Source of the DNA: Eledone cirrhosa | Lineage: Eukaryota; Mollusca; Cephalopoda; Octopoda; Eledonidae | Length of the DNA stretch: 64,000 nt | Assembly (NCBI GenBank): GCA_964016885.1 | Contig: OZ024743.1 | Location: 72,710,870-72,774,869 of the forward strand | Direction of reading: 5' to 3' | Part shown: positions 63,745-64,000 of the stretch, in pieces | Position numbering within the stretch: the stretch's first letter is position 1 | How the letters are laid out: each line of letters begins with the position of its first letter | Made by a program: the position numbers and the translations under genes | The notes under the pieces: model-generated | Databases searched by the model: none | What the model was told of the DNA's origin: nothing | Seen by the model: only the letters and a program-made list of their open reading frames with translations

Positions 63745-64000
63745 TTATTTGAGGGAGCCAGTGATTTAGCGGTAATGGTTTTGGACTTACGATCATACTG
63801 TTGTGTGTTCAATTCCTGGGCTAGTTGTGTTTTGTATTCTTGAGCACAACAGTTCATTTCATTTTGGTCCAGTATACTTAGCTGAAAATAAATAGCAACA
63901 ATAGCTGGGGGGTTTAATCCTGCGATGAACTGGTGTCTTGTCCTTCACGCCACGAAACCGTGATAAGCTCCGGTCTGACGATCCTCCTGATTGGAGACAG
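63745..64000 (+). mobile_element. Third tRNA-derived SINE type, running off the window
   Basis: TTAGCGGTAATGGTTTTGG (A-box region), GTGTTCAATTCCTGGGC (B box), then 'TCTTGAGCACAACAGTTCA', 'ATAGCAACAATAGCTGG', 'GATAAGCTCCGGTCTGAC'. The 3' end lies beyond 64000. Confidence 0.65.

Overview
Host and overall character. The window looks like repeat-rich intergenic or intronic DNA from a coleoid cephalopod, most likely an octopus. The evidence is at least ten copies of a tRNA-derived SINE whose 3' half (GTCGATAAAATAAAGTACC ... GTAGAAACAATTA) is typical of cephalopod SINEs, remnants of the octopus/squid repeat ending in 'GGACGTTAAA(TGATGA)n', long (TA)n, (GT)n, (CT)n and (AAT)n microsatellites, and two lineages of decayed LINEs. 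I found no host protein-coding gene, rRNA or tRNA. Almost every open frame is a LINE fragment or a translated microsatellite.

Most notable content. Several repeats carry sequences matching the hammerhead ribozyme (HHR) consensus: CUGANGA, a stem II hairpin, GAAAC, then a short stem III ending in GUC or GUA. (1) A 467-bp tandem satellite at 647-4011 has one HHR per unit. Six lie on the minus strand, and after a fold-back a seventh lies on the plus strand. Predicted cleavage sites are exactly 467 nt apart. (2) A diverged relative of the same repeat occurs in tandem and palindromic form at 45.0-45.9 kb and 54.3-56.8 kb. (3) A 1-kb palindrome at 59.15-60.2 kb has an HHR-like core in each arm. (4) A degenerate HHR sits in the hinge of a palindrome at 53.9-54.3 kb. 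In three of the palindromes the ribozyme core is the unpaired hinge. The layout resembles retrozyme or Penelope-associated HHR repeats known from other animals.

Layout. 1-646: unrecognised. 647-4011: HHR satellite. 4380-9990: L1/Tx1-like LINE copy 1 (+). 10.2-14.7 kb: SINEs, a mariner-type MITE, palindromic repeats and the end of a restriction-like-endonuclease (REL) LINE split by a SINE. 14.9-20.05 kb: Tx1-like LINE copy 2 (-), the best preserved. 20.4-27.6 kb: AT-rich DNA with a SINE, a hAT-like MITE, a 117-bp minisatellite and microsatellites. 27.6-42.9 kb: a nest of REL-type (R4/Dong-like) LINE copies whose junctions are (AAT)n tracts, including an intact 841-codon chimeric ORF and Tx1-like copy 3 (-). 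43-64 kb: microsatellites, a CT-rich 520-bp tandem repeat, HHR palindromes, SINEs and a mariner transposase tail.

How the parts relate. The LINEs are probable sources of reverse transcriptase for the non-coding SINEs and possibly for HHR RNAs. Apart from the RT part of the 841-codon ORF, every LINE copy has stops, frameshifts or deletions, so none is autonomous. Structural calls for the HHRs come from hand-folded pairing, not from a covariance search.
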